DNA of 64,000 bases from the NCBI RefSeq assembly GCF_000429085.1, contig NZ_AUBE01000007.1, positions 124,001 through 188,000 of the forward strand, written 5' to 3'. Of this stretch, positions 60,813-64,000 are shown piece after piece. The notes under the pieces are model-generated. The model had not been told where the DNA came from and ran no database searches. It was given only the letters and a program-made list of their open reading frames with translations. Made by a program: the position numbers and the translations under genes. Source of the stretch: Streptomyces flavidovirens DSM 40150 (GTDB lineage: Bacteria; Actinomycetota; Actinomycetes; Streptomycetales; Streptomycetaceae). Position 1 is the stretch's first letter. Each line of letters begins with the position of its first letter.

Positions 60813-62105
60813 ATGCGCACGTCCAGGCATGTTGAGAGGCGTACCTTCCTCAAGGCGGCCGGAGCCTCACTGGCGACCGTCGGACTGACAGCGGCAGGCT
60901 GCGGGAGCGGAAGCGGTTCGAACGGTGGCGGCCCCGTCACCATCAGGTACGCCTGGTGGGGCGCCGACGACCGCGCCAAGAAGATCAACCAGACGATCGC
61001 GCTCTTCGAGAAGAAGCACCCGAAGATCAAGGTCAAGACGGATTTCCAGCCCTACGTCGACTTCTGGAAGAAGTTCAACACCCAGGCGGCGGGCGGCAAC
61101 CCGCCGGACGTCATCCAGAACGCGGTGACCTTCCTGCGCAAGTACGAGGCCCGCAATGTGCTCCTCGATCTGAACCCCCAGGTCCAGGCGGGCAACCTCA
61201 GCACCGACAACTTCCGCGCAGGGCTGGAGAAGTTCGCCGAGATCGACGGCAACCTGCTCGGCCTGCCGGTCGGCTCGAACTCGATGGGTTACATCATCGA
61301 CGAGAAGGTCTACGACAAGGCCGGCGTCACACCGCAGTTCGGCTGGACCTGGGACGAGTGGTACGCCGGTCTGGAGAAGATCAAAAGCAAGACCGGCGTC
61401 CCCGGCGACGCGGGACCGCACTCGATCATGTACTACTACGACCTCAAACTGCGCCAGCAGGGCAAGGCGTTCTTTACCGAGAACGGCCTCGGCTTCGCGG
61501 AGAGCGACCTCGAAGCCGAGTGGACCGAGGCGATGAAGCGCATCCGCTCCGGCATCTACACCGACCCCAAGAAGGCCGAGCAGATCAAGCCCAAGGCCGC
61601 GACCGCCGGCGCCCTCTCGGCCGGCGAGTTCACCTGGGACAACTTCACCGTCCGGTACGCCGCCGAGGGGAAGAGCTCGTACGGCATCGCGCCCATCCCG
61701 ACGACCGACGGCAAGAAGACCGGCCAGTACCTCGGCTCGCTGATGCTCAGCGGCACGGCCCGTACCAAGCACCCGAAGGAGGTCGCCACCTTCATCAACT
61801 TCATGGTCCACGACCCGGAGGTCGGCCGGATCATGGGTTACGACCGCGGAGTCCTCTCCACCACCGGGCAGTTCGAGGCCTTCGAGCCCACCGACAAGGT
61901 GAGCAAGCAGATCTCGGCGTACGAGACGAAGATCGCCGAGACGGGCGTCCTTGAGCCCATCACCCCGCACCCCGCCGGTGCCGACGTCATCGAGAGCGCC
62001 TTCCTGCGCCTCGCCACCGAGATGAGTCTGTCAAAGGCGTCACCGGGCGAGGCGGTCGACAAGTTCTTCACGGAGGCGAAGACGGCCTTCACCGCGAACG
62101 CCTGA
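60813..62105 (+). CDS. CUT1-type sugar-binding lipoprotein, second system
   Basis: 430 residues; a signal with a twin-arginine-like RRTFLK and a lipobox at TAAGC. The family-1 solute-binding fold begins TIRYAWWGADDRAKKINQTI. It has its own promoter and LacI-type operator, and its stop overlaps the permease start (TGATG). Distinct in sequence from the binding protein of the minus-strand operon, so probably a different oligosaccharide. Confidence 0.9.
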   Translation: MRTSRHVERRTFLKAAGASLATVGLTAAGCGSGSGSNGGGPVTIRYAWWGADDRAKKINQTIALFEKKHPKIKVKTDFQPYVDFWKKFNTQAAGGNPPDVIQNAVTFLRKYEARNVLLDLNPQVQAGNLSTDNFRAGLEKFAEIDGNLLGLPVGSNSMGYIIDEKVYDKAGVTPQFGWTWDEWYAGLEKIKSKTGVPGDAGPHSIMYYYDLKLRQQGKAFFTENGLGFAESDLEAEWTEAMKRIRSGIYTDPKKAEQIKPKAATAGALSAGEFTWDNFTVRYAAEGKSSYGIAPIPTTDGKKTGQYLGSLMLSGTARTKHPKEVATFINFMVHDPEVGRIMGYDRGVLSTTGQFEAFEPTDKVSKQISAYETKIAETGVLEPITPHPAGADVIESAFLRLATEMSLSKASPGEAVDKFFTEAKTAFTANA

Positions 62106-63115
62106 TGGGGCCGACAGTGACGCACACCGGACCCGCACACGCCCCACCGCCGCCGACCGCCCGCGCCGAGCCCCCGCCCGTTCGCGGGCACGGCGCGCAC
62201 CGCCCCGCCGAAGGGCGGCGCAGCGGCAGCCGCCGCGAGAACCTGGCCGGCTACCTCTTCATGTCGCCCTGGATCGCCGGCTTCCTGCTGCTCACGGCAG
62301 GCCCCATGGCCGCCTCGCTCTACTTCGCCTTCACCGACTACAACCTCTTCGACGCACCCGAGTGGGTCGGCCTCAAGAACTTCAGTGACATGTTCGCCGA
62401 CCCCCGCTGGCAGAAGTCGGTCGAAGTCACGCTCAAGTACGTCGTCATCGGTACGCCGCTGAAACTCGCCGCCGCACTCGGCGTCGCCCTCCTGCTCGCC
62501 CAGAGCCGCCGGGGCCAGGCCTTCTACCGGGCGGCGTTCTACGCCCCGTCGCTGATCGGCGCCAGCGTCTCCATCGCCGTCGTGTGGCGGGCGATCTTCA
62601 CCGACGACGCCGTGGTCGACCGTACGCAGCAGCTCTTCGGCATGAACGCCGGAGGCTGGGTCGGCGACCCCGACATGATCCTGTACGCCCTGGTCGCGCT
62701 CACCGTCTGGCAGTTCGGCGCACCCATGGTGATCTTCCTGGCCGGGCTGAAACAGGTGCCGCGCGAGCTGTACGAAGCGGCCGAGATGGACGGCGCCGGG
62801 CCCTGGCGCCGGTTCTGGAACATCACACTGCCGATGATCTCGCCGGTGCTCTTCTTCAACGTCCTGCTGGAAACCATCCACTCCTTCCAGATCTTCGGCT
62901 CGGCGTACATCCTCGGCGGCCAGGGCAACCCCTGCGGTCCCGCCGACGCCACGCTCGTCTACACCTGTTACCTCTACCAGCAGGGCTTCGAGAACAGCCG
63001 GATGGGCTTCGCCTCCGCCATGGCCTGGATGCTGCTGATAGCGGTCGGCCTGGTGACGGCGGTGCTGTTCTGGTCGCAGAAGCGCTGGGTGCACTACGAG
63101 GAGAACGCCCGGTGA
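62105..63115 (+). CDS. CUT1 sugar ABC transporter permease (MalF-like), second system
   Basis: 336 residues with a Pro/Ala/Arg-rich cytoplasmic N-terminus (to about 45), six helices from LAGYLFMSPWIAGFLLLTAG, and EAA loop RELYEAAEMDGAGPWRRFWNITLP. One-base overlap with the binding-protein gene and GTGA overlap with the MalG-like gene. Confidence 0.9.
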   Translation: MGPTVTHTGPAHAPPPPTARAEPPPVRGHGAHRPAEGRRSGSRRENLAGYLFMSPWIAGFLLLTAGPMAASLYFAFTDYNLFDAPEWVGLKNFSDMFADPRWQKSVEVTLKYVVIGTPLKLAAALGVALLLAQSRRGQAFYRAAFYAPSLIGASVSIAVVWRAIFTDDAVVDRTQQLFGMNAGGWVGDPDMILYALVALTVWQFGAPMVIFLAGLKQVPRELYEAAEMDGAGPWRRFWNITLPMISPVLFFNVLLETIHSFQIFGSAYILGGQGNPCGPADATLVYTCYLYQQGFENSRMGFASAMAWMLLIAVGLVTAVLFWSQKRWVHYEENAR

Positions 63116-63993
63116 CTCTGACTCTCCACACAGGCCCCACCCCCACCTCACAAAGCCCGCGCAGGCGTGCCGGATCGCTCGGCTGGCACCTGGGCGCACT
63201 GGCGGTGCTCGCCGTCGTGCTCTACCCGGTGATCTGGGTGCTCGGCGGCTCGTTCAAGCCCGGCAACGAGATCATCGGCAGTCTCCAACTGCTGCCGACC
63301 GACCCGATCGTGGCCAACTACACGCGGCTCACCGAAGGCATCGCGGGCATCCCCATCTCCACCTTCTTCATCAACTCCACGGTGCTCGCCGTGGGTTCGG
63401 TCGGCGGAGTGCTGATCTCCTGCTCGCTGGCGGCCTACGCCTTCTCCAGGATCAGATTCGCGGGGCGCAACCTTCTCTTCGCCCTGATGATCGGCACGCT
63501 GCTGCTGCCGTACCACGTACTCATGATTCCGCAGTATGTGCTGTTCCAGAAGCTGGAACTCATCAACACGATGGTCCCGCTGCTGCTCGGCAAGTACCTC
63601 GCCGTCGACGCCTTCTTCGTCTTCCTGATGGTCCAGTTCATGCGAAACCTGCCGAAGGAACTGGACGAAGCGGCACGGCTGGACGGCTGCGGACACCTGC
63701 GGATCTACTGGTCGATCGTCCTCCCGCTGTGCCGCCCCGCCCTGATCACCAGCGCGATCTTCACCTTCATCAACGCCTGGAACGACTTCATGGGCCCGCT
63801 GCTCTATCTCAACGAGCCGGACAACTACACCGTCTCGCTGGGGCTGAAGATGTTCGTCGACCAGGACGCCGTCGCCGACTACGGCGGCATGATCGCCATG
63901 TCGCTGGTGGCGCTGCTCCCCGTCCTGGCGTTCTTCCTCGCCTTCCAGCGCTACCTCATCGACGGCATGGCCACGTCCGGGCTGAAGGGCTGA
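63112..63993 (+). CDS. CUT1 sugar ABC transporter permease (MalG-like), second system
   Basis: 293 residues, six helices from GALAVLAVVLYPVIWVLGGS, EAA loop KELDEAARLDGCGHLRIYWSIVLP. GTG start coupled to the preceding permease. No ATPase gene follows within the window; a further ATG begins four bases from the right edge, so the operon probably continues, perhaps with another glycosidase. Confidence 0.9.
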   Translation: MTLTLHTGPTPTSQSPRRRAGSLGWHLGALAVLAVVLYPVIWVLGGSFKPGNEIIGSLQLLPTDPIVANYTRLTEGIAGIPISTFFINSTVLAVGSVGGVLISCSLAAYAFSRIRFAGRNLLFALMIGTLLLPYHVLMIPQYVLFQKLELINTMVPLLLGKYLAVDAFFVFLMVQFMRNLPKELDEAARLDGCGHLRIYWSIVLPLCRPALITSAIFTFINAWNDFMGPLLYLNEPDNYTVSLGLKMFVDQDAVADYGGMIAMSLVALLPVLAFFLAFQRYLIDGMATSGLKG

Positions 63994-63996
63994 GCG

Positions 63997-64000
63997 ATGG
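63997..64000 (+). CDS. Possible start of the next operon gene, cut by the window edge
   Basis: An ATG begins three bases after the permease stop codon. Spacing and strand fit a next gene of the operon, but only one codon is visible, so nothing can be said of its product. Confidence 0.25.

Overview
The window is high-GC actinobacterial DNA that I read as Streptomyces. The evidence is strong G/C bias at third codon positions, frequent GTG/TTG starts, 4-base ATGA/GTGA start-stop overlaps, a MatB protein that closely matches my recollection of the S. coelicolor enzyme, and actinomycete operator types (a CebR-type TGGGAGCGCTCCCA box and a Nur-like TTGC-N9-GCAA box). I see no tRNA, rRNA, CRISPR array, insertion sequence or prophage gene. 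About 53 complete protein genes are supported.

Left part (1-33 kb), mostly ordinary chromosomal functions in short operons: a 46-residue orphan protein; a secreted EEP-type phosphodiesterase; a Rossmann/DUF2867 protein; matB with an overlapping fused carboxyltransferase; a PAS-GAF-PP2C phosphatase; a PadR regulator with its own palindromic operator upstream of an acyl-CoA dehydrogenase; a GDS-motif lipoprotein; a betaine/choline-type (QAT) ABC transporter whose ATPase gene is convergent with the rest; a PIG-L deacetylase; a SigB/SigF-family sigma factor divergent from a GH84 beta-N-acetylglucosaminidase; two overlapping CNNM/CorC genes behind a leader hairpin that covers the Shine-Dalgarno sequence and start codon; a probably leaderless XRE-cupin gene; a quinone oxidoreductase plus two acyl-CoA dehydrogenases; and a five-gene nikABCDE-type transporter with a Nur-like box.

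Middle (33-43 kb): a DoxX/LysR divergent pair, a GDPD-like enzyme, a tiny membrane protein, a second, membrane-bound, SpoIIE-type phosphatase, a striking single-chain protein (ECF-sigma-like helices, anti-sigma zinc-finger motif, membrane helix, ricin-type lectin), and a GH6/CBM2 cellulase with one perfect CebR-type box far upstream and a second inside its coding sequence.

Right part (43-64 kb): a plant cell-wall (pectin/arabinan side-chain) utilisation locus. A minus-strand run of twelve tightly packed genes reads: GntR regulator, DapA-like lyase, IlvD/Edd sugar-acid dehydratase, two CUT1 permeases, Gfo/Idh oxidoreductase, DUF6807 protein, GH43 enzyme, sugar-binding lipoprotein, rhamnogalacturonan-acetylesterase-type SGNH esterase, PL1 pectate lyase and pectin methylesterase. 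Next to it are two divergent GH43 genes, a second SGNH esterase and a complete second CUT1 transporter. A near-identical 13-base motif in front of the GntR gene and in front of the divergent GH43 gene suggests one local regulon. The implied scheme is extracellular de-esterification and cleavage, import by two ABC systems, and intracellular trimming plus oxidative sugar-acid catabolism. Substrates are inferred from families, not proven by the sequence.
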